Assembly (NCBI RefSeq): GCF_013114825.1
Contig: NZ_JAAVLX010000001.1
Location: 715,132 to 779,131 of the forward strand
DNA from: Bradyrhizobium australiense
GTDB taxonomy: Bacteria; Pseudomonadota; Alphaproteobacteria; Rhizobiales; Xanthobacteraceae
Length of the DNA: 64,000 nucleotides
Direction: 5' to 3'
Positions 19,380 to 27,560 of the stretch are shown here, one piece after another. The position numbers and the translations under genes are program-made. A model generated the notes under the pieces. That model was not told the DNA's origin and did no database searches. It was given only the letters and a program-made list of their open reading frames with translations. The stretch's first letter is position 1; each line of letters starts with the position of its first letter.

Positions 19380-20360
19380 TTATGCCGGACGGCGGATGGT
19401 CGAGCGCAGGCGCGGATCGACGATGGTGTAGAGAATGTCGACCACCAGATTGATGGTGACGAAAATCAGCGACACCATTAGCAGGTAGGCGGCCATGATC
19501 GGGATATCGACATTTTGCACGGCCTGTACGAACAACAATCCCATACCCGGCCACTGGAAGACGGTTTCGGTGATGATCGCAAATGCAATAACCGAGCCAA
19601 ACTGCAAGCCAGCGACAGTGATGACGGGGACCAGCGTGTTCTTCAGCGCGTGGCCGAAATGGATCGCGCGCGTGGTCAGGCCGCGGGCGCGGGCGAAGCG
19701 GATGTAGTCGGTGCGGAGCACTTCAAGCATTTCGGCGCGCACCAGCCGCATGATCAAGGTCATCTGGAACAGGCCTAGCGTAATCGATGGCATGATCAGC
19801 GCCTTCAGGCCGGAAAGAGTGAGCAGGCCGGTGGTCCACCAGCCGATCCGCACCACGTCGCCGCGGCCGAATGAAGGCAGCCAGCCGAGCGTAACAGAAA
19901 ACAGGTAGATCAGGAGAATGCCGATCAGGAAGGTCGGCAGGGAGATTCCGATCAGCGACACCGCCTGGAAGAATTTTGTCAGGATCGTATCGCGCCGCAG
20001 CGCCGAATAGACCCCCATCAGGATGCCGAACACCATCGCGAACACCGTGGCGCAGGCCGCGAGTTCCAGCGTCGCCGGCATCCGCTCCATCAGCAGGTTC
20101 GAAACCGGCTGGCGGAATTGGTAGGACACCCCGAACTTGAATTGCGCGGCGTTGCCGAAATAGCGCGCGAACTGCACCGGCACGGGATCGTCGAGCCCGA
20201 GCGACTTGCGCACCGCCTCGCGCTCGGCGGCCGGCGTATCCAGGGAGACAATCTGGTTGACGGGATCGCCAGCGAAACGGAACATCGAGAACGCGATGAC
20301 GCCGACTGCGATCATGACGCCGATGGCCTGGATAGCGCGGCGAAGAGTGAAAGCGAGCAT
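19380..20360 (-). CDS. peptide-type ABC importer permease, DppB-like (system 1)
   Basis: This 326-residue permease starts MLAFTLRRAIQAIGVMIAVGVIAFSMFRF. It carries the GDPVNQ periplasmic motif and the EAA loop RFARARGLTTRAIHFGHALKN. It is transcribed after the binding-protein gene, from which a 105-bp gap with a stable hairpin separates it. Confidence 0.95.
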   Translation of the reverse strand: MLAFTLRRAIQAIGVMIAVGVIAFSMFRFAGDPVNQIVSLDTPAAEREAVRKSLGLDDPVPVQFARYFGNAAQFKFGVSYQFRQPVSNLLMERMPATLELAACATVFAMVFGILMGVYSALRRDTILTKFFQAVSLIGISLPTFLIGILLIYLFSVTLGWLPSFGRGDVVRIGWWTTGLLTLSGLKALIMPSITLGLFQMTLIMRLVRAEMLEVLRTDYIRFARARGLTTRAIHFGHALKNTLVPVITVAGLQFGSVIAFAIITETVFQWPGMGLLFVQAVQNVDIPIMAAYLLMVSLIFVTINLVVDILYTIVDPRLRSTIRRPA

Positions 20361-20417
20361 GTATTCCTTTCACTGCTCTCGTGGTGCGGCGGCGGACATC
20401 GCTGTCGCCTGGAAACG

Positions 20418-20450
20418 AAAAGTCCCGGAAGCCGCTAGAGCCACCGGGAC
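20418..20450 (-). promoter_or_regulatory. hairpin between binding-protein and permease genes (attenuator or mRNA stabiliser)
   Basis: GTCCCGG (20422-20428) pairs with CCGGGAC (20444-20450). In the transcript (minus strand) the stem is followed only by a short TTTTC, too weak for full termination. It lies just downstream of the substrate-binding-protein stop at 20466. Confidence 0.55.
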
Positions 20451-20465
20451 CTGTGTCGAGCCCGA

Positions 20466-22061
20466 CTAATCCTGTTTGGTTGCCCAGTAGAGCAGGACCT
20501 GATTGTCGGCGCGCTGGCTCAGTTTCACTTTCTTCGACACGCCCCAGGCCAGCGCCTGCTGGTGCAGCGGGATATAGCCGAAATCCTTTGCGGCGATCTC
20601 GAACGCTTCCTTGATCAGGAGGTCGCGCTTGTTGGTGTCGGTTTCCTGCAAGACCTTCTCTGCGAGTTCGTCGACCTTCTTGTTGCAGTAGCCGCCGAGA
20701 TTGGCCTCGCCGCGATTGGACTTCGGATCGTCGCGACAGCCCATGATGTCATGCAGCACGTTGTGGGAATCGAGCGTGCCGGGCGTCCAGCCGAGCAGAT
20801 AGAACGAGGTCTGATAGCCACCGGGCTTCAGCACCTTGGCGAAATACTGCGCCTTGGGCTGGGCCAGCAGCGTCACCTTGACGCCGATGCGGGCCAGCAT
20901 GCCGACGACGGCCTGACAGATCGCGGCGTCGTTGACATAGCGGTCGTTGGGGCAGTCCATCGTGACTTCGAACCCATCGGGATAGCCGGCTTCGGTCAGA
21001 AGCTTCTTGGCGCCGTCGGGATCGAATTTCGGCCGCTTGAAGTCACCGGACAGCTTGAACAGTTGCGGGGCGATCATTAGCGCCGAAGGCGTCGACAGGC
21101 CGCGCATGACGCGGGTCTTGATCAACTCGATATCGATGGCCTTGAAGAAGGCCTCGCGCACCTTGATGTCCTTGAAAGGATTCTTGCCCTTGACGTTGGA
21201 GTAGAGCAGTTCGTCACGCACCTGATCCATGCCGATGAAGATGGTGCGAAGTTCCGGTCCCTTCAGCACCTGGGCGTTCTGGCTCGAATCCACCCGCGTA
21301 ATATCCTGGATCGGAACTGGCTCGATGACGTCGACTTCGCCGGACAGCAGCGCGGCAACGCGTGTGGCATCGGAGCCGATCGGCGTGAAGATGATTTCCT
21401 TGAGGTTATGTTCGGGCTTGCGCCACCAGTTCGGGTTGGCCTTGAATACGGTCTTGACGCCCGGCTGGTGGCTTTCGACCGAAAAGGCGCCGGTGCCGTT
21501 GGCGTTGAGCGAGGCAAAGCTTGGTGTCGTTGCTGCCGCAGGCGTGGGTTCGACGGCGTTGTTGGCCTCGGCCCACTTCTTGCTCATGATGTACCAGGTA
21601 TCCCATTGCGAATTGAGAATGGGATTGGGCGAGGTCAGGATGAAGTCCACCGTGTAGTCATCGACCTTGACGACCTTGGTACCGCTGGGAATGCGGGTCT
21701 GCAGGTTCGAGCCCTTCTTCTGAACACGTTCCGCCGAGAACACGACGTCGTCGGCAGTGAAGGGGTCGCCGTTCTGGAATTTCACGCCCTTGCGCAAATG
21801 GAACCGCCACCGGGTTGGCTCCGGCGTTTCCCATTTCTCCGCCAGAGCGGGGATGATCTTCAGATCCTTGTCGCGGGCGATGAGACCTTCAAAGATGTGC
21901 CCGAGATGGGCGTGGGTGGTGCTCTCGTTGAGCGTGTACGGGTCGAGCGACTTGAGGTCGCCCTGATTGGCATAGCGCAGGGTCTGGGCCGATGCCGGCG
22001 CCATTGCCACGGCTAGGATGCAAGCCGTGGCCGCTGCAAGCAAAGTCTGACGTACCGACAT
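20466..22061 (-). CDS. ABC importer substrate-binding protein, family 5 (system 1)
   Basis: This 531-residue periplasmic binding protein has a Sec signal peptide (MSVRQTLLAAATACILAVA, cleavage after ASAQ near residue 28). It has the SBP_bac_5 core, seen in LRKGVKFQNGDPFTADDVVFSAERV. The frame is open to 22148, but the signal peptide fixes the start at 22061. It is the promoter-proximal gene of the array, so expression of the whole 12-gene block may begin upstream of it at 22.1-22.2 kb. Substrate is unproven; peptide or gamma-glutamyl peptide is my inference from the array. Confidence 0.95.
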   Translation of the reverse strand: MSVRQTLLAAATACILAVAMAPASAQTLRYANQGDLKSLDPYTLNESTTHAHLGHIFEGLIARDKDLKIIPALAEKWETPEPTRWRFHLRKGVKFQNGDPFTADDVVFSAERVQKKGSNLQTRIPSGTKVVKVDDYTVDFILTSPNPILNSQWDTWYIMSKKWAEANNAVEPTPAAATTPSFASLNANGTGAFSVESHQPGVKTVFKANPNWWRKPEHNLKEIIFTPIGSDATRVAALLSGEVDVIEPVPIQDITRVDSSQNAQVLKGPELRTIFIGMDQVRDELLYSNVKGKNPFKDIKVREAFFKAIDIELIKTRVMRGLSTPSALMIAPQLFKLSGDFKRPKFDPDGAKKLLTEAGYPDGFEVTMDCPNDRYVNDAAICQAVVGMLARIGVKVTLLAQPKAQYFAKVLKPGGYQTSFYLLGWTPGTLDSHNVLHDIMGCRDDPKSNRGEANLGGYCNKKVDELAEKVLQETDTNKRDLLIKEAFEIAAKDFGYIPLHQQALAWGVSKKVKLSQRADNQVLLYWATKQD

Positions 22062-22186
22062 TTGTTCGATTTCCCCGCTTTGATCAGCAATTTCCGCCGG
22101 ATATTGCCGAGCCATGTTGCCAGAGTCCAGCCGCCGCGCAAGCTTCATTATCCCGCACTGCGTGCCGGTTTGCGCGGCGGTGCGGC

Positions 22187-22223
22187 AATGACTAGTCTCA
22201 GCTTAAAATGACTAGTCTCAGCT
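22187..22223. repeat. two tandem copies of a 17-bp sequence
   Basis: AATGACTAGTCTCAGCT occurs at 22187-22203 and again at 22207-22223, a period of 20 bp. It lies in the divergent gap between the peptide importer and the DadA-like gene, so it could bind a regulator. Confidence 0.6.
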
Positions 22224-22269
22224 CAAGACGTATGCGCAAGCACGTTACATTGAACTTCCGGAGTGCCGA

Positions 22270-23523
22270 ATGGCGGAACTGAAGGCCGACGTTCTCGTCT
22301 TGGGTGCGGGCATGGTCGGCGTCAGCGCCGCTTTGCACCTGCAGAAACGCGGCCGGAACGTGGTTCTGATCGACCGCCATGACACAGCCGGCGAGGAAAC
22401 CAGTTACGGCAATGGCGGGCTGATCGAATGCGCTTCGGTCTTTCCCTATATGTTTCCGCGGGACGTGGGCCAGATCCTGCGCTACGCGTTTCTGCGCGCG
22501 CCGCAGGTGCGTTACCATTTCAGGGATTTGCCCGCCTTCTTGCCGTGGCTGACGCGATATTTCCTCGCCTCTTCACCTGAGCGTGCACTGCACAGCGCAA
22601 TGGCCGAATTGCCGCTGATCCAGCGCAGCCTGATCGAGCATGAGGCGCTGATTGAGGAAGCCAACGTGCCGGAGTTGTTGCGGCGGACCGGCTGGATCAA
22701 GCTGTTTCGTTCCGAGGCGACGCTTGCGAATGCGGTGCAGGATCTCAAGCGCGCGGGGCAGCACGGCGTCGCCGGCGAGGTGCTGGATCGGCCTGCGATC
22801 ATGGCGCGCGAGCCGCATCTGATCGGCGATTTCAGCGGCGCGATCCATTTTCCCGCGCCGGGATTTGTCCCCGATCCCGGTGGGCTGGCCAAGGCCTATG
22901 CGGCGCTGTTCGGCCGCAAGGGCGGGCGCTATCTGGTCGGTGATGCCCGAACGCTCGAACAGGCGAGCGGACGGTGGCGGGTAGCAACCCTGGAAGGCAC
23001 CATTACGGCACGCGAAGTCGTGGTGGCGATGGGCCCGTGGTCGGACCAGATCCTCGCGCCGCTCGGCTATTCGATCCCGCTTCAGGTCAAGCGTGGCTAT
23101 CATTTGCACCTCAAGCCGCGCGGCAACGCGGTCTTGAATCATCCCGTGCTGGACACCGATCTCGGTTACCTCCTGGCGCCGATGAATCGCGGCATTCGGC
23201 TCACCACCGGCGCCGAGTTTGCCCACCGCGATGCACCACCAACGCCGATCCAGGTCGAGCGGGCCTTGCCGCGGGCCCACAGACTGTTCCCGCTGGGCGC
23301 CCCGGTCGACGCCAAGCCCTGGATGGGCGCGCGGCCCTGTCTGCCCGATATGCTGCCGGTCATCGGCAAGGCTCCCCGACACAGCGGGTTATGGTTCGAT
23401 TTCGGTCACCAACACCACGGCCTGACGCTTGGACCCGCCACCGGCCGCCTGCTGGCCGAAATGATGACCGGCGAGACCCCGTTTGCCGATGTCAGGCCGT
23501 TTGCCATCGAACGCTTTGGTTGA
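22270..23523 (+). CDS. FAD-dependent oxidoreductase, D-amino acid dehydrogenase (DadA)-like
   Basis: This 417-residue DAO-family flavoprotein has an N-terminal dinucleotide fold VLVLGAGMVGVSAALHLQ (GxGxxG at about residues 13-18) with the acidic/basic end of strand 2 at VVLIDR. The DadA-like EETSYGNGG follows, then a second FAD contact near the C-terminus (GLWFDFGHQHHGLTLGPATG). The family oxidises D-amino acids, glycine or related secondary amines to imines, passing electrons to the quinone pool. It is divergent from the peptide importer. The nearby RidA-like protein would suit an imine-producing enzyme, although the two are 15 kb apart. Exact substrate is unknown. Confidence 0.9.
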   Translation: MAELKADVLVLGAGMVGVSAALHLQKRGRNVVLIDRHDTAGEETSYGNGGLIECASVFPYMFPRDVGQILRYAFLRAPQVRYHFRDLPAFLPWLTRYFLASSPERALHSAMAELPLIQRSLIEHEALIEEANVPELLRRTGWIKLFRSEATLANAVQDLKRAGQHGVAGEVLDRPAIMAREPHLIGDFSGAIHFPAPGFVPDPGGLAKAYAALFGRKGGRYLVGDARTLEQASGRWRVATLEGTITAREVVVAMGPWSDQILAPLGYSIPLQVKRGYHLHLKPRGNAVLNHPVLDTDLGYLLAPMNRGIRLTTGAEFAHRDAPPTPIQVERALPRAHRLFPLGAPVDAKPWMGARPCLPDMLPVIGKAPRHSGLWFDFGHQHHGLTLGPATGRLLAEMMTGETPFADVRPFAIERFG

Positions 23524-23622
23524 CCATATCGGGAATTGAGCGGGCCGGGGACCGGCTGTTGTCCTTGCGTGACTCGGTCCATCGTGGCGATACTGCAGCG
23601 AGGGCAGCGATAAGGAGCGGTC

Positions 23623-23874
23623 ATGAAAGTTAACGTCGAAATCGATTGCACGCCGCTGGAGGCGAGGCAGTTCTTCGGATTGCCCGACGTCTCGCCGATG
23701 CAGACCGCTGTGATGGAAAAGATGCAGCAGCAGGTGATGGCAAATATCGAAAAGGTCTCGCCGGAGTCGCTGATCCAGAGCTGGTTCACGTTCGATCCCA
23801 AGGTTGCCGAGCGATTCCAGGATATGTTCGTGACCATGGCCGGGCTCGGCGGCATGGCCAAGAAGGACAAGTGA
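23623..23874 (+). CDS. small conserved protein, DUF6489-like
   Basis: This protein has 83 residues, is highly charged and probably helical: MKVNVEIDCTPLEARQFFG, then LPDVSPMQTAVMEKMQQQVM and a Gly-rich end. A good AAGGAG site precedes ATG 23623. It resembles a small family seen in many alphaproteobacteria (DUF6489, from memory) with no known role. Its stop overlaps the GTG start of the next gene (GTGA), so the two are translated together, which makes a link to the hydrolase likely. Confidence 0.8.
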   Translation: MKVNVEIDCTPLEARQFFGLPDVSPMQTAVMEKMQQQVMANIEKVSPESLIQSWFTFDPKVAERFQDMFVTMAGLGGMAKKDK

Positions 23875-24677
23875 GAGTGGCCATCGCGGAAGGCGGTGCG
23901 GCAACGGAAGAGAAGCGGCTTCGGCCGCCAAGTCTCTTCCTGATGCTGGCCGAAACGCGGGCGCTGTTCGAACTGAACTCGAGCCTGTTGCTGTCGCCGC
24001 TCTTATTGCGCGCGCCGAGGGGCGATGGGCATCCGGTGCTGGCGCTCCCGGGCTTTCTCGCCAGCGATCTTTCGATGGCGCCGATGCGGCGCTATCTGAA
24101 AGAACTCGGCTACGACACCTATGCTTGGGATTTGGGCCGCAATTTCGGCGGCGTCGCTTCCAAGCGCGGAGCAGTGCAAGGTCTGCTGAGGCATATCTAT
24201 GAAGCCACTGGCCGAAAGGTCAGTCTCGTTGGCTGGAGTCTCGGTGGCGTCTATGCGCGCGATCTCGCACTGCAGATGCCGGACATGGTGCGCTCGGTGA
24301 TCACACTCGGCAGCCCGTTTGCCAACGACATCCGGGCGACAAATGCCACGCGGCTCTATGAGGCGTTGTCAGGGGAAACCGTCGACGACAATCCGGAAAT
24401 CCGTTTGGCGATCGCCGGTGACCTGCCGGTGCCGGCGACCTCGATCTATTCCCGGACCGACGGCATCGTGAACTGGCACACCAGCCTGTTGCGCCCCTCC
24501 GCAACCGCCGAAAACATCGAGGTGCACTTCGCCAGCCATATCGGGCTCGGCGTCAACCCCGCAGCATTGTGGGCAGTAGCCGATCGCCTGGCGCAGGCGG
24601 AGGGCGAATTTAAGCATTTTGACCGATCAGGACCATTTGCCATTGCCTACGGCCCCGCCGAAAATGCACAATCCTGA
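23871..24677 (+). CDS. alpha/beta hydrolase (lipase-like)
   Basis: This 268-residue protein starts at GTG 23871, overlapping the previous stop by 4 bp; a second GTG at 23877 is also possible. The nucleophile elbow is GWSLG with Ser123. HPVLALPGFLASD supplies the oxyanion region, and the C-terminal HIGLGVNPAALWAVADRL provides the probable catalytic His. It is clearly paralogous to the hydrolase at 37213-37983: both share GRKVSLVGWSLGG, the YAR run and VRSVITLGSPFA. It has no signal peptide. The wax ester synthase gene follows, so a role in acyl ester or storage lipid turnover is plausible (inference). Confidence 0.88.
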   Translation: MRVAIAEGGAATEEKRLRPPSLFLMLAETRALFELNSSLLLSPLLLRAPRGDGHPVLALPGFLASDLSMAPMRRYLKELGYDTYAWDLGRNFGGVASKRGAVQGLLRHIYEATGRKVSLVGWSLGGVYARDLALQMPDMVRSVITLGSPFANDIRATNATRLYEALSGETVDDNPEIRLAIAGDLPVPATSIYSRTDGIVNWHTSLLRPSATAENIEVHFASHIGLGVNPAALWAVADRLAQAEGEFKHFDRSGPFAIAYGPAENAQS

Positions 24678-24832
24678 ACCAACGCGCTGAGCCAAGGGCG
24701 TAATCGCGAAAAGTCCCGTTCTGCAATTGATGCAGGATGGCTGTCGGCTTTCGGATATGCTCCAATAAAAAAGACATTCCAGACGCCAGAAGCGCCGCCA
24801 AGGCGCCGCGTTTTCTACTGCGGGAGGAAAAT

Positions 24833-26377
24833 ATGGCGGACGCCAGGAAGCTGTCTTCGCTGGACGCGTCGTTTCTGTATCTGGAAACCCCGGAAATGCC
24901 GATGCATGTCGGCAGCATGGCGATCTTCCGCCTGCCCGACGACTACAAGGGCGACTTCTTCGAAGAGTTCAAGGCGATGATCGCCTCGCGGCTGCACATC
25001 GCGCCGATCCTGAAAGCCCGTCTGCAGAAGGCGCCGCTCGACATCGATCATCCGTCCTGGGTGGAGGACGACCAGTTCGATATCGACCGCCACATCTTCC
25101 GCGCCAGCCTGCCGGCGCCGCGCGATCGCGCGACGCTGGAGCGCATCGTCGGCTGGATGCATGCCAAATTGCTCAACCGCGCCCGCCCGCTCTGGGAGTT
25201 CTATGTCTTCGAAGGCATGAAGGACAACGAGATCGGACTTTATTCCAAGATGCACCACGCCTGCATCGACGGTGGCGCCGGTGCCGCGCTCACCAGCATG
25301 ATCTACGACATCACGCCGGTGCCGCGTCAGGTCGATCCGCCGACGGCGCGCAAGGTGGCGCCGGAGCCGCGCGACATTGCCGCCAATCTGATCGATTCCT
25401 ACCAGCAGCTCTGGACCCAGCCGTTCGACCCTAAGGCGGCGCCGAAGAGTCTCGAACTGCCGCGCTCGGGAAAAAGCGATCTCGGCTCGATCCTCTTCGA
25501 TAACGCCATGTTCCAGATCGAGAGCGCGGTAAAATTCGCCAGCAGCATTCCGACGATGCTGAAGAGCATGTCCGACGTAGTCGGCAAAATTTCGGATCCG
25601 AAGTCGCGCGACAGCCTGGCCAGCATGGCCTCGCCGCCGACCATCCTCAACAAGACGATCTCGTCGGAACGCAGCTTCGCCGGCACCTCGATCTCGCTGT
25701 CGCGCGCAAAGGGGCTGGCAAAGGCGTCCGGCGGCAAGCTCAACGACGTCGTGCTGGCGCTGTCTTCAGGCGTGGTGCGGCGCTATTTGATCAGCCAAGG
25801 CGCACTGCCCAGCAAATCCCTGACGGCTGCGGTGCCGATCTCGCTGCGCGAGGAGGGCAACGCCGAAGCCAACAACCAGGTGTTCGGCATGATCTGCGCG
25901 ATCGCCACCAATGTCGACGATCCCAAGACGCGGCTGGAAACCATCATCGCGCAATCCACCAAGTCGAAGGAGATGTCGCATCCGCTGCGGGCGCTGATGC
26001 CGCAAGTCTCCAACCTCTCGATGCTGGGCGCGCCGATCGTGACCCAGATCCTTGCGCTGCTCTACAGCCGCTCCAACCTCTCCGACGTGCTGCCGCCGGC
26101 GGCCAACATCACCGTATCAAACGTGCCGGGGCCGCGGCAGACGCTGTATGCCGCCGGCGCTGAGCTGCTGCACATCTTCCCGGTGTCGATCTCGACGCAC
26201 GGCATTGCGCTCAACATCACCGTGCAGAGCTACCGCGACCAGCTCGATTTCGGCTTCATCGCCGGCGCCAACATCATTCCGCATGTCCAGGTTCTCTGCG
26301 ACATGCTCCCGCTCGAATTTGAAGCGCTGGAGGCGGCGTTCGCACCGCCGCCGAGCATGACCAGCGCGGCTGAATAG
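24833..26377 (+). CDS. wax ester synthase / diacylglycerol acyltransferase (WS/DGAT)
   Basis: This 514-residue acyltransferase makes wax esters or triacylglycerol from acyl-CoA. The catalytic HHxxxDG motif is intact as HHACIDG (His141, His142, Asp146, Gly147). The N-terminal LSSLDASFLYLETPEMPMH and the later NVPGPRQTLYAAGAEL are family landmarks. ATG 24833 follows an excellent GGGAGGAAA; the frame is open upstream but has no other good start. Length is slightly above the usual 450-480. It is followed 10 bp later by an epoxide-hydrolase-like gene and then a P450 fusion, so this is probably a lipid-modification cluster. Confidence 0.95.
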   Translation: MADARKLSSLDASFLYLETPEMPMHVGSMAIFRLPDDYKGDFFEEFKAMIASRLHIAPILKARLQKAPLDIDHPSWVEDDQFDIDRHIFRASLPAPRDRATLERIVGWMHAKLLNRARPLWEFYVFEGMKDNEIGLYSKMHHACIDGGAGAALTSMIYDITPVPRQVDPPTARKVAPEPRDIAANLIDSYQQLWTQPFDPKAAPKSLELPRSGKSDLGSILFDNAMFQIESAVKFASSIPTMLKSMSDVVGKISDPKSRDSLASMASPPTILNKTISSERSFAGTSISLSRAKGLAKASGGKLNDVVLALSSGVVRRYLISQGALPSKSLTAAVPISLREEGNAEANNQVFGMICAIATNVDDPKTRLETIIAQSTKSKEMSHPLRALMPQVSNLSMLGAPIVTQILALLYSRSNLSDVLPPAANITVSNVPGPRQTLYAAGAELLHIFPVSISTHGIALNITVQSYRDQLDFGFIAGANIIPHVQVLCDMLPLEFEALEAAFAPPPSMTSAAE

Positions 26378-26386
26378 GAACTTGCC

Positions 26387-27382
26387 ATGATTGAAATGCC
26401 GGGAGTGCAGTTCGCCCAGGTGAACGGTATTCGCATGGGCTATTACGAGGCGGGACCCACATCCGACAAGCCGCCGGTCATTCTCTGTCACGGCTGGCCA
26501 GAAATCGCGTTCTCCTGGCGTCACCAGATCAAGGCGTTGAGCGAGGCCGGCATCCGCGTGATTGCGCCGGATCAGCGCGGCTACGGGTCCACCGACCGGC
26601 CCGAGCCGGTCGAGGACTACGACATCGAGCACCTGACTGACGATCTAGTCGGCCTGCTTGATCATCTCGAGATCGACAAGGCGATCTTCGTCGGTCACGA
26701 CTGGGGCGGCTTCGTCGTCTGGCAGATGCCGCTGCGGCATATCGATCGCGTCGCGGGCGTTGTCGGTGTCAATACCCCTCACATGGACCGCGCGCCGGCG
26801 GATCCCATCGAACTGTACCGCATGCGCTTCGGCGACCAGATGTATATCGTGCAGTTTCAGGACCCGGCGCGCGAACCCGATCGAATATTCGGCAGCCGAG
26901 TCGAGCAGACCTTTGATGCGTTCATGCGCAAGCCGGTGCCACGCAGCGACACCGCGCCCGCAGACCAGCCGGTCGCCGGTATTGGCGCCTCGCCCAGGCT
27001 CAACCTGGCGTTTCCACAAATGATCGCCGGCTACGACGCCAAACATGATCCGCGCACGCCGATCCTGAGCCCGGAGGAAAAGAAGGTGTTCGTCGATACC
27101 TTCACTAAAACCGGCTTCACCGGCGGCATCAATTGGTACCGCAATATGTCGCGCAACTGGCAGCGTTCGGAGTGGCTGGACCACACCGTGCGGGTACCAT
27201 CGCTGATGATCATGGCCGAAAACGATCACGTGCTGCCGCCATCGGCTGCCGACGGCATGGAGAAGCTCGTCCCCGATCTCGAAAAATATCTCGTGCGCGA
27301 CAGCGGCCATTGGACACAGCAGGAAAAGCCGGACGAGGTCAGCGCCAAGCTGATCGAATGGCGTAGAAGGCGGTTTGGGTAG
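26387..27382 (+). CDS. alpha/beta hydrolase, soluble epoxide hydrolase-like
   Basis: This 331-residue protein has the epoxide-hydrolase oxyanion motif HGWPE, DQRGYGSTDRP and nucleophile elbow GHDWGG. The nucleophile is Asp105 rather than Ser, which favours an epoxide hydrolase or haloalkane dehalogenase over an esterase. The catalytic His308 is in DSGHWTQQEKPDEV. Two lid tyrosines would support epoxide opening, and candidates occur in the cap (IELYRMRFGDQMYIVQF). It starts 10 bp after the WS/DGAT stop with AGGAA upstream, and lies just before a fatty-acid-type P450. Epoxidation followed by hydrolysis would be a natural pair. Confidence 0.9.
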   Translation: MIEMPGVQFAQVNGIRMGYYEAGPTSDKPPVILCHGWPEIAFSWRHQIKALSEAGIRVIAPDQRGYGSTDRPEPVEDYDIEHLTDDLVGLLDHLEIDKAIFVGHDWGGFVVWQMPLRHIDRVAGVVGVNTPHMDRAPADPIELYRMRFGDQMYIVQFQDPAREPDRIFGSRVEQTFDAFMRKPVPRSDTAPADQPVAGIGASPRLNLAFPQMIAGYDAKHDPRTPILSPEEKKVFVDTFTKTGFTGGINWYRNMSRNWQRSEWLDHTVRVPSLMIMAENDHVLPPSAADGMEKLVPDLEKYLVRDSGHWTQQEKPDEVSAKLIEWRRRRFG

Positions 27383-27425
27383 AGCGTACGGCGCAGGTTG
27401 TTATTGCGAGCGAATTGTCTCGCAT

Positions 27426-27527
27426 CGTCATTCCGGAGTGATGCGAAGCATCGAACTATGGTGCGAAATTACGCACCTGAGATCTCGAGATTCCGGATCT
27501 GGTCCTTCGGACCATCCCGGAATGACG
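27426..27527. repeat. 102-bp inverted-repeat element (CGTCATTCCGG family)
   Basis: CGTCATTCCGG at 27426-27436 faces CCGGAATGACG at 27517-27527, with an internal ATCTCGAGAT dyad. A second copy of about the same size is at 42901-43001. It sits between the epoxide-hydrolase-like and P450-fusion genes. Confidence 0.8.
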
Positions 27528-27560
27528 GGGAATGAGGCAGGGCAGGGAGACACTTCGACA

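Noticed and set aside
27375..27560. N-terminal extension of the P450 fusion
   Set aside because: The extra codons run through a 102-bp inverted repeat that is also present elsewhere; MASSNKLSPIP at 27561 is the family-like start.
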